Source: Rhizobacter koreensis
GTDB lineage: Bacteria; Pseudomonadota; Gammaproteobacteria; Burkholderiales; Burkholderiaceae_C
DNA length: 64,000 nt
Reading direction: 5' to 3'
Assembly: GCF_013366375.1 (NCBI RefSeq)
Contig: NZ_JABWMJ010000002.1
Span: 62,001-126,000, forward strand
Of this stretch, positions 10,347 to 19,914 are shown one piece after another. Position numbers and translations under genes: made by a program. Position 1 is the stretch's first letter. Each line of letters starts with the position of its first letter. The notes beneath the pieces were generated by a model. That model did not search any database and was not told where the DNA came from. It worked only from the letters and a program-made list of their open reading frames with translations.

Positions 10347-12398
10347 TCAGGTGGCGCGCTTGGCGACCAGCGTCAGGATGTCGTAGCTCGCGACCAGCTC
10401 GCCGTCCTGGTTGGTCACCGCGACATCCCAGGCGACCACGCCCTGCCCCACGCCCGCGGCGTCTTTCCTGTTGCGGTCGATCTTGCGCTTGGCGGTGAGC
10501 CGGGCCTGGATCGTGTCGCCGATGCCGACCGGCTTGACGAAGCGCAGCGTGTCGAGCCCATAGTTGGCGAGCACGGGACCGGGCGCCGGCGAGACGAACA
10601 GGCCCGCTGCCGCCGACAGCACGAAGTAGCCGTGCGCGATGCGCTTGCCGAACGCCGAGTCGCGCGCCGCGATCTCGTCGAAGTGCATGTAGAAGTAATC
10701 GCCCGAGATGCCGCCGAACGCGACGATGTCGGCCTCGCTGACGGTGCGGCGGTGCGTCAGCAGCGAGTCGCCGATCGCGAGATCCTCGAAGTGCTTGCGG
10801 AAGGGATGGACGTCGGACTCGCGGACCGCTGCACCGCGCACGTACTCGCCGCCCACCGCCGCCAGCATGGTCGGCGAGCCCTGGATGGCCGCGCGCTGCA
10901 GGAAGTGGGTCACGGCGCGCACGCCGCCGAGCTCCTCGCCGCCGCCGGCGCGGCCCGGGCCGCCGTGCTTGAGCAGCGGCAGCGGCGAGCCGTGCCCGGT
11001 CGACTCGGCCGCGGCATCGCGGTCGAGCACCAGCAGGCGACCGTGCCACGCGGCGAGCTGCGGCACGGCGCGCGCGGCGATCGCCGGGTCGTGCGTGACC
11101 AGCGTCGCGACCAGGCTGCCGCGGCCGCGTGCGGCGAGCGCGATCGCCTCGTCGATGTCGCCGTACGGCATCAAGGTGCTGACCGGCCCGAACGCCTCGA
11201 CGTCGTGCACCGCGTCGTTGGCCCAGCCGTCGCGGCAGAGCAGCAGCGTCGGTGCGAAGAACGCGCCTTCCCCGACACCTTCTCCGAGCGGCGCGAAGCC
11301 GTCGGCCGCGCCGAACACGACCTCGTTGCCTTCGGCCAGCATCCGCACGCGCTCGCCGACGTCGTGCTGCTGCGCCTTCGAGGCGAGCGCGCCCATGCGC
11401 ACGTTCTCGAGCGCCGGGTCGCCGACCGCGACCTTCGCGAGGCGCGCCTTCAGCGCCGCCGCGACCGCGTCGAGCTGCGCCCTCGGCACCATCGCGCGCC
11501 GGATTGCGGTGCACTTCTGCCCCGCCTTGACGGTCATCTCGCGGACGACCTCCTTCACGAAGAGGTCGAACTCGGGGCTGTCGGGCGTGACGTCGGGCCC
11601 GAGGATCGCGCTGTTGAGCGAATCGGCCTCGACGTTGAACGGGATCGACTGGCGGATCAGGTTCGGCGTCGAGCGCAGCTTGACGGCGGTGTCGGCCGAC
11701 CCGGTGAAGGTGACGACGTCGTGGCTCTCGAGGCGATCGAGCAGGTCGCCGGTCGACCCGATCACCAGCTGCAGGCTGCCGGCCGGAAGGATCCCCGAGT
11801 CGTCGATCATGCGGACCAGCGCCTCGGTGAGGTAGCTGGTCGCGGTCGCCGGCTTGACGATGCAGGGCAGCGCCGCGAGAAAGCTCGGCGCGAACTTCTC
11901 GAGCAGCCCCCACACGGGAAAGTTGAACGCGTTGATGTGGACCGCGACGCCGCCGCGCGGCACCAGGATGTGGGTGCCGGCGAACTGGCCCTTCTTGCCG
12001 AGCGTCGCGACCGGTCCCTCGTGGACCACGTTGCCCGACGGCAGCTCGTTCGACGCCAGCGACGCGTACGCGTAGAGCGTGCCGGTGCCGCCTTCGATGT
12101 CGACCCAGCTGTCGCTGCGTGTCGCGCCGGTGTGCCGCGACAGCACGTAGAGCGCTTCCTTGCGCTCGTTCAGGTACGCGGCGAGCGCCTTCAGGCGCGC
12201 CGCGCGCTGCTGGAAGTCGAGCGCCATCAGGCCGATGAACCCGCGCCGCCGCCCGAACTCGAGCGCGGCGCCGAAGTCGATCGCTTCCTCGTGCGTGTGG
12301 GCGACGACGCTGCCGTCGATGGCGCTCGGCAGCGCGAGCGCCGGCCGCGTGCCGATCCACGCGCCGGCGATCAGGCTCTGCAGGGGCGCGCCGTTCAC
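10347..12398 (-). CDS. paaZ: Bifunctional PaaZ: oxepin-CoA hydrolase and semialdehyde dehydrogenase
   Basis: PaaZ opens the oxepin-CoA ring and oxidises the resulting aldehyde to 3-oxo-5,6-dehydrosuberyl-CoA. The 683-residue length matches the fused enzyme. The N-terminal aldehyde dehydrogenase half shows HINAFNFPVWGLLEKFAP, the catalytic Glu in FNVEADSLN, and the catalytic Cys in AGQKCTAIRRAM. The C-terminal MaoC-like R-hydratase half runs from about residue 535, with FYMHFDEIAARDSAFGKRI and GYFVLSAAAGLF. It is the last gene of the paa unit, 46 bases after the substrate-binding protein stop. Confidence 0.96.
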   Translation of the reverse strand: MNGAPLQSLIAGAWIGTRPALALPSAIDGSVVAHTHEEAIDFGAALEFGRRRGFIGLMALDFQQRAARLKALAAYLNERKEALYVLSRHTGATRSDSWVDIEGGTGTLYAYASLASNELPSGNVVHEGPVATLGKKGQFAGTHILVPRGGVAVHINAFNFPVWGLLEKFAPSFLAALPCIVKPATATSYLTEALVRMIDDSGILPAGSLQLVIGSTGDLLDRLESHDVVTFTGSADTAVKLRSTPNLIRQSIPFNVEADSLNSAILGPDVTPDSPEFDLFVKEVVREMTVKAGQKCTAIRRAMVPRAQLDAVAAALKARLAKVAVGDPALENVRMGALASKAQQHDVGERVRMLAEGNEVVFGAADGFAPLGEGVGEGAFFAPTLLLCRDGWANDAVHDVEAFGPVSTLMPYGDIDEAIALAARGRGSLVATLVTHDPAIAARAVPQLAAWHGRLLVLDRDAAAESTGHGSPLPLLKHGGPGRAGGGEELGGVRAVTHFLQRAAIQGSPTMLAAVGGEYVRGAAVRESDVHPFRKHFEDLAIGDSLLTHRRTVSEADIVAFGGISGDYFYMHFDEIAARDSAFGKRIAHGYFVLSAAAGLFVSPAPGPVLANYGLDTLRFVKPVGIGDTIQARLTAKRKIDRNRKDAAGVGQGVVAWDVAVTNQDGELVASYDILTLVAKRAT

Positions 12399-12444
12399 CG
12401 CGCGCCTCCGCAGTGCGGCAGAGTCCCGTGGAACCCGACGGGTC

Positions 12445-13590
12445 TCACGGCTGGTACTTCCAGCCGCCGTCCTCGATCTTGACCATCACGCGGGCGCGCT
12501 GGTCGAGGCCGAGGTGGTCGGTCGGCGACATGTTGAAGATGCCGTGCGCGCCCTTGACTTCGCGGGCCGCCTCGAGGGCGTCGCGCAGCGCGCTGCGGAA
12601 CTCGGGCGTGCCCGGCTGCGCCTTCTTGAGCGCCGCGGCGACCGCGACCTGCATCAGACGACCGGCGTCCCAGGCGTGCGCGCCGAAGGTCGACACCGAG
12701 CCCTTGCCGTACGCGGCCTCGTACTTCTGCACGTACTCGAGCGCGCTGGCGCGCACCGGGTCGCTCGCCGGCAGCTGGCTCGCGACGAGGACCGGACCCG
12801 ACGGCAGGAAGGTGCCTTCGAGGTCCTTGCCGCCGACGCGCAGGAAGTCGTTGTTGGCGACGCCGTGCGTCTGGTAGTACTTGCCGGTGTAGCCGCGTTC
12901 CTTGAGCGTGCGCTGCGGCAGCGCGGCCGGCGTGCCGGAGCCGGCGATCAGCACCGCGTCGGGCCTGGCGGCCATCAGCTTGAGGACCTGGCCGGTCACC
13001 GAGGTGTCGTTGCGGGCGTAGCGCTCGCTTCCGACGATGGTCAGACCCTTCGAGCCGGCGACCTTGCTGAACTCCTGGAACCAGCCTTCTCCGTAGGCAT
13101 CGGCGAAGCCGATGAAGCCGACGGTCTTGACGCCTTGCGCCTGCATGTGGCCGGCGATCGCGAGCGACATCATGATGTCGTTCTGCGGCGTCTTGAAGAC
13201 CCAGCGCTTCTTGGCGTCGACCGGCTCGACGATGCGGGCCGACGCGGCCATCGAGATCATCGGCGTCTGCGCGTCGGCGACCACGTCGATCATCGCCAGC
13301 GAGTTCGGCGTGGTGGTCGACCCGAGCACGATGTCGACCTTGTTCTCGGTGATGAGCTTCCTGGTGTTGCTCACCGCCGCCGTGGTGTCGGACGCGTCGT
13401 CGAGCACGATGTAGTTGATCTTCTGGCCGCCGATCGTCGTCGGCATCAATGCGATCGTGTTCTTCTCGGGAATGCCGAGCGAGGCCGCCGGGCCGGTCGC
13501 CGATACCGTGACGCCGACGTTCACTTGGGCGTGGGCGAGCGCGGCGAGCGCGAGGCTCACGGCAAGGAAGACGGGTTTCTTGAAGTTCAT
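12445..13590 (-). CDS. Periplasmic ABC substrate-binding protein (LivK/HAAT type) within the paa cluster
   Basis: This 381-residue type I periplasmic binding protein belongs to the branched-chain amino-acid/amide family. It has a clean signal peptide (MNFKKPVFLAVSLALAALAHA). The body starts VNVGVTVSATGPAASLGIPE, and the second lobe contains KTVGFIGFADAYGEGW. Its place between the TetR regulator and paaZ suggests it captures phenylacetate or another aromatic acid; that is inference. No permease or ATPase gene is in this cluster. The nearest partners are the livFGMH genes at 33.6-37.0 kb, which have their own binding protein. Confidence 0.88.
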   Translation of the reverse strand: MNFKKPVFLAVSLALAALAHAQVNVGVTVSATGPAASLGIPEKNTIALMPTTIGGQKINYIVLDDASDTTAAVSNTRKLITENKVDIVLGSTTTPNSLAMIDVVADAQTPMISMAASARIVEPVDAKKRWVFKTPQNDIMMSLAIAGHMQAQGVKTVGFIGFADAYGEGWFQEFSKVAGSKGLTIVGSERYARNDTSVTGQVLKLMAARPDAVLIAGSGTPAALPQRTLKERGYTGKYYQTHGVANNDFLRVGGKDLEGTFLPSGPVLVASQLPASDPVRASALEYVQKYEAAYGKGSVSTFGAHAWDAGRLMQVAVAAALKKAQPGTPEFRSALRDALEAAREVKGAHGIFNMSPTDHLGLDQRARVMVKIEDGGWKYQP

Positions 13591-13641
13591 GGGTGCTCCT
13601 GGTGGACTCGGGTCTCGCGTGCGGTGTGCTGCACGGCGTCG

Positions 13642-14319
13642 TCAGGCCGCCTTGGCGGCGGGCGGCGTTCGCGACCGCGCCTTCGCGCGCGGTGCGGTGC
13701 TCGGGGTGGCGGGCGGCGCGCCGAGCGCCTCGATCGAACCGACGCCGCCGAGCAGCAGATCGGCGATCAGCGGGGCGACGTCGGCGTGGGTCAGGCGGCC
13801 GTGCGGCTGCAGCCAGGTGAAGGTCCAGTTCATCATGCCGAACAGCAGCATGGCGACCGGCGTCTCGAGACGCGCGTCGCGCAGTTCGGGGACGACGCGC
13901 ACCAGCGCGGCCGCGAACGCGGCGACCACGCGGCGCTGCCCGTCGAGCACGCGCTCGCGCTCGGGCGGCTCGAGGAAACGCACGTCGCCGGTCAGCACCT
14001 GGTGCTCGGCCTGCGTGTCGGCATAGAGGGCGAGGAAGCGTTCGATCAGCGCGCGCAGCATCGGCTCGGGCGCGAGCCCGGCGGCCTCGACCTCGGCGAT
14101 CAGCCCGAGCAGGCGATCGACGTGGTTGGCGGCGATCTCGACCAGCAGCTGGTGCTTGTCGTCGACGTAGTGGTAGAGCGCCGGCTTGGACACGCCGCAG
14201 GCGTCGGCGACCTGGTTCATCGAGGTCGCGGTAAAGCCCTGACGCGCGAACAGCTTCGCCGCGTTGGCGAGGATCTGCTCGCGCTGCATCGCGTAGCCGG
14301 GGGCGCGTCCGCGCGGCAT
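13642..14319 (-). CDS. TetR/AcrR family regulator, probable phenylacetate repressor (PaaR-like)
   Basis: This 225-residue TetR-type repressor has the N-terminal helix-turn-helix in ANAAKLFARQGFTATSMNQV followed by ADACGVSKPALYHYVDDK. The ligand domain is followed by an Ala/Pro/Lys-rich tail. It lies inside the paa transcript, 14 bases after the paaE stop, which suggests autoregulated control by a pathway intermediate such as phenylacetyl-CoA. In Burkholderiales, paa genes are usually controlled by a TetR protein rather than by E. coli-type PaaX. The best operator candidate is the palindrome at 22288-22297 before paaG. The specific target is inferred. Confidence 0.87.
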   Translation of the reverse strand: MPRGRAPGYAMQREQILANAAKLFARQGFTATSMNQVADACGVSKPALYHYVDDKHQLLVEIAANHVDRLLGLIAEVEAAGLAPEPMLRALIERFLALYADTQAEHQVLTGDVRFLEPPERERVLDGQRRVVAAFAAALVRVVPELRDARLETPVAMLLFGMMNWTFTWLQPHGRLTHADVAPLIADLLLGGVGSIEALGAPPATPSTAPRAKARSRTPPAAKAA

Positions 14320-14333
14320 GCTCGTCCGCTCCC

Positions 14334-15410
14334 TCAGCGCTCGTCGAACGAGAGCACGACGCGCTCGCTCAAGGGGTGGGCCTGGCAGGCGAGCACGAAG
14401 CCGGCCTCTACCTCGTGGCGCTCGAGCGCGAAGTTGCGGTCCATGCGCACCTCGCCTTCGACGAGCTTGGCGCGACAGGTGCAGCACACGCCCGAACGGC
14501 ACGAGAACGGCACGTCGATGCCGGCCGCCGCGGCGGCGTCGAGGATGTTGCCGTCCTCGCGGTGGAACGCCAGCTCGCGGCGGATGCCGTCGCGCACGAT
14601 GACGATGCTCGCCTCGGCGGCGTCGCGCGCGTCGGCGACCGGCGCGAGCAGCGCCTGCGACTCGGCCGGGATGCCGAAGCGCTCGATGTGGACGTGCGTC
14701 GGCGACAAGCCGGCTTCGAGCAGCGCCGCCTCGGCGGCGTCGTTGATGCCGTGCGGCCCGCACACGAAGGCATGGTCGACGCTTCCGACGTCGACCACCG
14801 AGCCCAGGAACTCGGCGATCTTGGCCCTGTCGAGCCGACCGTTGTAGAGCGGCAGATCGGTCTGCTCGCGCGAGAACACCCAGTGCAGCACCAGGCGCGA
14901 CAGGTAGCGGTTCTTGAGGTCCTCGAGCTCCTCCTTGAACATCGCGGAGCGCTGGCGCCGGTTGCCGTAGATCAGCGTGAAGCGGGAGCGCGGCTCGCGT
15001 GCCAGCACGGTCTTGACGATCGAAAGGATCGGCGTGATGCCGCTGCCGCCGGCGATGCCGAGGTAGTGGCGCGCGGCGCCGGTCTCGAGCGGGACGAAGA
15101 AGCGCCCTTCGGGCGTCATCACCTGCACCGTGTCGCCGACCCGCAGGTGCTCGTGCAACCACGTCGAGAACACGCCGCCCTCGACCTTGCGAACGCCGAC
15201 GCGCAGCTCGCCGTCGTCGACGCCCGAGCAGATCGAGTACGAGCGGCGCTGCTCGACGCCGCCGATGTGGCCGAGCAGCGTGAGGTGCTGGCCGTGGGTG
15301 AAGCGGAACTCGTCACGCAGCGCCTCGGGAACGTCGAACGACACCAGCAGGGCGTCGTCGGCGTCGGGGACGATGCGCTTGATGCGCAAGGGATGGAAGT
15401 GCAGCGCCAT
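14334..15410 (-). CDS. paaE: Phenylacetyl-CoA epoxidase reductase subunit PaaE
   Basis: PaaE passes electrons from NADPH to the PaaABCD diiron oxygenase. The 358-residue protein has an FAD domain (RRSYSICSGVDDGELRVGV), an NAD(P) domain (GIAGGSGITPILSIV and VCGPHGIND), and a C-terminal plant-type 2Fe-2S ferredoxin domain with CRSGVCCTCRAKLVEGEV and a last ligand in LACQAHPL. The ATG shares one base with the paaD stop (TGATG). Confidence 0.96.
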   Translation of the reverse strand: MALHFHPLRIKRIVPDADDALLVSFDVPEALRDEFRFTHGQHLTLLGHIGGVEQRRSYSICSGVDDGELRVGVRKVEGGVFSTWLHEHLRVGDTVQVMTPEGRFFVPLETGAARHYLGIAGGSGITPILSIVKTVLAREPRSRFTLIYGNRRQRSAMFKEELEDLKNRYLSRLVLHWVFSREQTDLPLYNGRLDRAKIAEFLGSVVDVGSVDHAFVCGPHGINDAAEAALLEAGLSPTHVHIERFGIPAESQALLAPVADARDAAEASIVIVRDGIRRELAFHREDGNILDAAAAAGIDVPFSCRSGVCCTCRAKLVEGEVRMDRNFALERHEVEAGFVLACQAHPLSERVVLSFDER

Positions 15411-15964
15411 CAGATCGGCTTGACGAACTCGAACGGCTCGCCGCAGGCGTTGCAACGATAGAGCGCCTTGCACGCGGTCGAGCCGAAGGTCGAGAGGCAG
15501 GCGGTGTCGAGGCTCGCGCAGCGCGGGCATTGGACGGCAGGCGCACGTCGCGCGGCCGCCGGCACGAAGCGCAACGGCGCGCCCGTCGGCGCGGCTGCCG
15601 GCCCGGGCGGCGCGATGCCGTGCTCGCGCAGCAGGCGGCGTCCTTCGGCGCTGATCCAGTCGGTGGTCCACGCCGGCGCGCGCTGCCACTCGACGCCGGA
15701 TGGGGCCAGGCCTTCGGCATCGAGCGCGTCGCGCACGCTGCGCTCGATCCATTCGGTCGCCGGGCAGCCCGAGTAGGTCGGCGTCAGCACGACGACGAGC
15801 CGGTCGCCGTCGGCATGCACGTCGCGCACGATGCCGAGGTCGCGGATCGAGACGACCGGCAGCTCGGGGTCGAGCACGTCGGCGAGCACGGCCCAGGCGC
15901 GCTCGACGCGCGCGGCCACGTCGGGCGCGCCGACTTCACGGCGCCTGATCGCGGCGACGCTCAC
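15410..15964 (-). CDS. paaD: Phenylacetyl-CoA epoxidase subunit PaaD
   Basis: PaaD is needed for epoxidase activity and is thought to help mature its metal or Fe-S centre. The 184-residue protein has an N-terminal MIP18/SufT-like domain (VLDPELPVVSIRDLGIVRDV, TPTYSGCPATEWIE) and a C-terminal zinc-ribbon-like part with CPRCASLDTACLS and YRCNACGEPFEF. The GTG start overlaps the paaC stop by four bases (GTGA). The gene ends by sharing one base with the paaE ATG. Confidence 0.95.
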   Translation of the reverse strand: MSVAAIRRREVGAPDVAARVERAWAVLADVLDPELPVVSIRDLGIVRDVHADGDRLVVVLTPTYSGCPATEWIERSVRDALDAEGLAPSGVEWQRAPAWTTDWISAEGRRLLREHGIAPPGPAAAPTGAPLRFVPAAARRAPAVQCPRCASLDTACLSTFGSTACKALYRCNACGEPFEFVKPI

Positions 15965-16761
15965 CAGACGCCTCCGGGGAACGCGCGCTGCAGGTGCTGC
16001 ATCTCGGCAAGCAGATAGCCCATGTGCTCGCTGTGGCGACCGGCCTTGCCGGTGCTGCGGAACGCCCGCGGCGCCGGCAACGAGAGGTCGGCCGCGCCGA
16101 GCACCGGCTCGACCTCGGCGCGCCACGACGTCTCGAGATCGGCCCAGTTCGGGCCGAGGCCGCTCGCCGCCGCGGCCGCGTCGACGGCGTCGGCCTCGAA
16201 CAGCTCGGGCACGTACGGCCACAAGGTGTCGAGCGCGCGCTGCATGCGGCGCGCCGACTCGGGCGTTCCGTCGCCGAGCCGCACCACCCAGTCGCCGGCG
16301 TGCTGCTGGTGATAGCGCGCTTCCTTGACCGCCTTGCCCGCGATCGCCGCCAGCTCGGCGTCGCTCGACGCGTCGAGACGCTCCCACAGCAGCCGGAAGA
16401 ACGTCGCCAGCATGAATGCGCGCAGCATGGTCGATGCAAAGTCGCCGCGCGGCAGCTCGGCGAGCGTCACGTTCACGAAGTCGCGCTCGTCGCGCAGGAA
16501 GGCGAGCTGGTCCTCGTCGAACGCGGCTGCCGAGCCTACGCCGCGTGCCGCGGCCTCCACCTGGCCGGCGCGCGTCAGCACCGCGCGGGCCTGGCCGAGC
16601 AGGTCGAGCGCGATGTTCGACATCGCGATGTCTTCCTCGAGCATCGGCGCGTGGCCGCTCCATTCGGCCAGGCGCTGCGCGTGCACGAGGCAGGTGTCGC
16701 CGATGCGCAGCAGGTAGCGCACGGCGGGGTCGTCGGCGATCGCGATCGAGGAAGAGCTCAT
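15961..16761 (-). CDS. paaC: Phenylacetyl-CoA epoxidase structural subunit PaaC
   Basis: PaaC is the ferritin-like partner of PaaA in the epoxidase core; it lacks a working diiron site. The 266-residue protein shows YLLRIGDTCLVHAQRLAEW, EEDIAMSNIALDLLGQAR, FVNVTLAELPRGDFA and KEARYHQQHAGDWVVRLG, all typical of the family. The ATG lies 13 bases after the paaB stop codon, and the end overlaps paaD by four bases. Confidence 0.96.
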   Translation of the reverse strand: MSSSSIAIADDPAVRYLLRIGDTCLVHAQRLAEWSGHAPMLEEDIAMSNIALDLLGQARAVLTRAGQVEAAARGVGSAAAFDEDQLAFLRDERDFVNVTLAELPRGDFASTMLRAFMLATFFRLLWERLDASSDAELAAIAGKAVKEARYHQQHAGDWVVRLGDGTPESARRMQRALDTLWPYVPELFEADAVDAAAAASGLGPNWADLETSWRAEVEPVLGAADLSLPAPRAFRSTGKAGRHSEHMGYLLAEMQHLQRAFPGGVW

Positions 16762-16774
16762 AAAGCGCGCGCGC

Positions 16775-17125
16775 TCACATGTGGTCGACCGCGGCCGGCA
16801 GCTCGTAGAACGTCGGGTGGCGGTACACCTTGTCTTCCATCGGGTCGAAGTACGCGGCCTTCTCGCCGGGGTCGGACGCGACGATCTGGTCCGACCGGAC
16901 CACCCACACGCTGACGCCTTCCTGGCGCCGCGTGTAGACGTCGCGCGCGAGCTGGATCGCCATCGCCGGGTCGGCGGCATGGAGGCTGCCGCAATGCTTG
17001 TGGTCGAGCCCGGCCTTGCTGCGCACGAACACTTCCCAGAGCGGCCACTCGGGGCGGCCGGCGGGCTTGCCGACCGGCTCGGCCGGTGGCCCGGGGATCG
17101 CGCCAGGGGTCACCGCAGGGCTCAT
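16775..17125 (-). CDS. paaB: Phenylacetyl-CoA epoxidase subunit PaaB
   Basis: PaaB is the small bridging subunit of the PaaABC complex. The 116-residue protein has an N-terminal extension of about 28 residues rich in Pro and Gly. The conserved core follows: [23 protein letters not shown]-like helix [24 protein letters not shown] and [11 protein letters not shown]. The ATG overlaps the paaA stop by four bases (ATGA), so it is coupled to paaA. Confidence 0.96.
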   Translation of the reverse strand: MSPAVTPGAIPGPPAEPVGKPAGRPEWPLWEVFVRSKAGLDHKHCGSLHAADPAMAIQLARDVYTRRQEGVSVWVVRSDQIVASDPGEKAAYFDPMEDKVYRHPTFYELPAAVDHM

Positions 17126-18120
17126 GCCGCCTCCGCCAGTTCGCTCTTCGCGGCGTGGGCGAGCGCCGCCTCGCGCACCCAGGCCCCGTCGTCCCACGCC
17201 GCCACGCGCGCCGCGAGGCGCTCGCGGTTGCACGGGCCGTCGCCGCCGACGACCTGCCAGAACTCGTTCCAGTCGATCGCGCCGAAGTCGTGGTGGCCGC
17301 GCGCCTCGTTCCAGCGCAGCTCGGGGTCGGGCAGGCTGACGCCGAGCACCCTTGCCTGCTCGACCGCGGCGTCGACGAACTTCTGGCGCAGCTCGTCGTT
17401 GCTGATGCGCTTGATGCCCCAGCGCATCGACTGCTCGGAGTTCGGCGATTCCGCATCGGGCGGGCCGAACATCATGAGGCTCGGCCACCACCAGCGGTCG
17501 ACCGCGTCCTGGACCATGCGGCGCTGCGCGTCGGTGCCCTTGTTCATCATGGTCAGCAGCGACTCGAAGCCCTGGCGCTGGTGGAAGCTCTCCTCGCGGC
17601 AGATGCGCACCATCGCGCGCGCATACGGCGCGTACGAGCAGCGGCAGAGCGGCACCTGGTTCATGATCGCCGCGCCATCGACCAGCCAGCCGATCACGCC
17701 GACGTCGGCCCAGGTGAGCGTCGGGTAGTTGAAGATCGAGCTGTACTTGGCCTTGCCGCTGTGCAGCGCCGCGAGCAGCTGGTCGCGCGAGGTGCCGAGC
17801 GTCTCGGCCGCCGAATACAGGTAGAGCCCGTGACCGGCCTCGTCCTGCACCTTGGCGAGCAGGATCGCCTTGCGCTTCAAGGTCGGCGCGCGCGTGATCC
17901 AGTTGCCCTCGGGCAGCATGCCGACGATCTCGGAGTGCGCGTGCTGGCTGATCTGTCGGACCAATGTGCGCCGGTAGTGCTCGGGCATCCAGTCCTTGGC
18001 CTCGATGAAGTCGCCGGCGTCGATGCGCGCCTCGAAGCGCGCGGCGGCCGCCGGATCGTCCGGCACGCGTGCGGTTTGCGGCGCCTCGCGCGCCATCGTG
18101 TCCATCGCCTGGGTGTACAT
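17122..18120 (-). CDS. paaA: Phenylacetyl-CoA epoxidase catalytic subunit PaaA
   Basis: PaaA carries the diiron centre that adds one oxygen atom to the ring of phenylacetyl-CoA, giving the 1,2-epoxide. The 332-residue protein shows ligand regions in [30 protein letters not shown] and [13 protein letters not shown], plus [13 protein letters not shown], typical of PaaA. It is the first gene of the ABCDE block. The gap to paaK upstream is 49 bases, with no clear promoter. Confidence 0.97.
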   Translation of the reverse strand: MYTQAMDTMAREAPQTARVPDDPAAAARFEARIDAGDFIEAKDWMPEHYRRTLVRQISQHAHSEIVGMLPEGNWITRAPTLKRKAILLAKVQDEAGHGLYLYSAAETLGTSRDQLLAALHSGKAKYSSIFNYPTLTWADVGVIGWLVDGAAIMNQVPLCRCSYAPYARAMVRICREESFHQRQGFESLLTMMNKGTDAQRRMVQDAVDRWWWPSLMMFGPPDAESPNSEQSMRWGIKRISNDELRQKFVDAAVEQARVLGVSLPDPELRWNEARGHHDFGAIDWNEFWQVVGGDGPCNRERLAARVAAWDDGAWVREAALAHAAKSELAEAA

Positions 18121-18169
18121 GCTGGCTCCTTGCCCGTTGGGCGGCCGGTTTCGATGCGACGCGACGTCG

Positions 18170-19480
18170 TCAGCCGCGCGGTCGCTTGTCGATCACGCGA
18201 CGCGCCTTGCCGACCAGCGTGCGCTCGAGGCTGTCGGGCACCCCGACGTCGACCGCCATGGAGAGTCCGATCAGCGCCTTGATGCGCTGCCCGATCGCCT
18301 GTGCGAGCGCCGCACGGTCCGCCGAGGCGTGCTCCGGCAACACCTCGCAGCGCACCTCGACCGCATCGAGGTTGCCCTCGCGCGTGACGACGAGCTGGTA
18401 CTGCCCCGACAGGCTCCCGTGGTTCAGCACGATCTCCTCGATCTGGGTCGGGAACAGGTTGACGCCGCGGATGATCAGCATGTCGTCGCTGCGGCCCACG
18501 ATCTTGCCCATGCGGCGCATGCTGCGCGAGGTCGGCGGCAAGAGGCGCGTCAGATCGCGGGTGCGGTAGCGCACGACCGGCAGCGCTTCCTTGGTGAGCG
18601 TCGTGAACACGAGCTCGCCCTCACTGCCGTCGGGCAGCACCTCGCCGGTGAGCGGATCGATGATCTCCGGGTAGAAGTGGTCCTCCCAGATCACCGGGCC
18701 GTCCTTCGACTCGACGCACTCGCTGGCGACCCCCGGCCCCATCACTTCCGACAGGCCGTAGATGTCGACGGCGTCGATGCCGGCGTTGGTCTCGATCTCG
18801 CGCCGCATCGCCTCGGTCCATGGCTCGGCGCCGAAGATGCCGACCTTCAGGCTCGTGGCGCGCGGGTCGATGCCGGCGCGCCGGAACTCCTCGATCAGCA
18901 CCTGCATGTACGACGGCGTGACCATGATGATGTCGGGGCGCAGGTCGGTGATCAGCTGGACCTGCTTCTCGCTCTGCCCGCCCGACATGGGGATCACGGT
19001 GCAGCCGGCGCGCTCGGCGCCGTAGTGCGCGCCGAGGCCGCCGGTGAAGAGGCCGTAGCCGTACGCCACGTGCACCATGTCGCCCGGCCGGCCGCCGGCC
19101 GCGCGGATCGAGCGCGCGACCAGGTCGGCCCAGACATCGATGTCCTTGAGCGTGTAGCCGACCACGGTGGGCTTGCCGGTGGTTCCCGACGATGCGTGGA
19201 TGCGCGCGATGCGCTCTTTCGGCACCGCGAACAGGCCATACGGGTAGTGCTCGCGCAGGTCGGCCTTGGTGGTGAACGGGAAGCGCGCGAGGTCCGCGAG
19301 GCTCTTCAGGTCGTCCGGGTGCACGCCCTTGGCATCGAACGCCTGCCGGTACTGCGGCACGTTCTCGTACACGTGGCCGAGGCTCCAGCGCAGGCGCTCG
19401 AGCTGCAGCGCCTGCAGTTCGTCGCGGCTGGCCCGCTCGATCGGCTCGAGCTCGCCGGGTTCGGGTCGCTTCACGGTCAT
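18170..19480 (-). CDS. paaK: Phenylacetate-CoA ligase
   Basis: PaaK makes phenylacetyl-CoA from phenylacetate, CoA and ATP, the entry reaction of the pathway. The 436-residue length is typical. The adenylation P-loop is [17 protein letters not shown]. Other marks are [25 protein letters not shown], the [11 protein letters not shown] hinge region and the C-terminal [13 protein letters not shown]. The ATG overlaps the paaI stop by four bases. Confidence 0.97.
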   Translation of the reverse strand: MTVKRPEPGELEPIERASRDELQALQLERLRWSLGHVYENVPQYRQAFDAKGVHPDDLKSLADLARFPFTTKADLREHYPYGLFAVPKERIARIHASSGTTGKPTVVGYTLKDIDVWADLVARSIRAAGGRPGDMVHVAYGYGLFTGGLGAHYGAERAGCTVIPMSGGQSEKQVQLITDLRPDIIMVTPSYMQVLIEEFRRAGIDPRATSLKVGIFGAEPWTEAMRREIETNAGIDAVDIYGLSEVMGPGVASECVESKDGPVIWEDHFYPEIIDPLTGEVLPDGSEGELVFTTLTKEALPVVRYRTRDLTRLLPPTSRSMRRMGKIVGRSDDMLIIRGVNLFPTQIEEIVLNHGSLSGQYQLVVTREGNLDAVEVRCEVLPEHASADRAALAQAIGQRIKALIGLSMAVDVGVPDSLERTLVGKARRVIDKRPRG

Positions 19481-19914
19481 GGCGTCTCCTCCGGCAGCAC
19501 CGTGCGGCCCTTGAGCGCGTGTGAGCGGCCGCGGACGAGCGCGATGCGCTCGCCGCGCTGGTTGCGCACCGCGATGTCGTAGACGCCGGTGCGGCTGCTC
19601 TGCGACACCCGCTCGGCGCGCGCGGTCAGCGTGTCGCCGCCGTGCGCCGGCGCCAGGAAGTCGACCGTCAGGCCCGCCGCGACGGTGAGCGTGTTGCCGG
19701 TGTTGCAGGCGAACGCGAACGCCGAGTCGGCCAGCGTCGTGATGAAGCCGCCGTGGCAGATCTCGAAGCCGTTCAGCATGTCGGGACGCACCGTCATCTG
19801 CAGCTCGGCGACGCCGTCGGCGACGTCGACGATGCGCATGCCGAGCGCCTGCGACGCGCGATCGCCGGCGAACAGGTGCGCCGCCACCGCGGCCGGCGTC
19901 GCGTGCTCAGGCAC
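19477..19914 (-). CDS. paaI: Acyl-CoA thioesterase PaaI
   Basis: PaaI is a hotdog-fold thioesterase that frees CoA from stalled hydroxyphenylacetyl-CoA intermediates and so rescues CoA. The 145-residue protein has the catalytic-site segment MLNGFEICHGGFITTLADS and AFAFACNTGNTLTVA, followed by LTVDFLAPAHGGDTL. The GTG start, giving VPEHATPAAVAAH, overlaps the end of paaH by eight bases. An ATG further in would be too short for the fold. Its end overlaps paaK. Confidence 0.93.
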   Translation of the reverse strand: MPEHATPAAVAAHLFAGDRASQALGMRIVDVADGVAELQMTVRPDMLNGFEICHGGFITTLADSAFAFACNTGNTLTVAAGLTVDFLAPAHGGDTLTARAERVSQSSRTGVYDIAVRNQRGERIALVRGRSHALKGRTVLPEETP

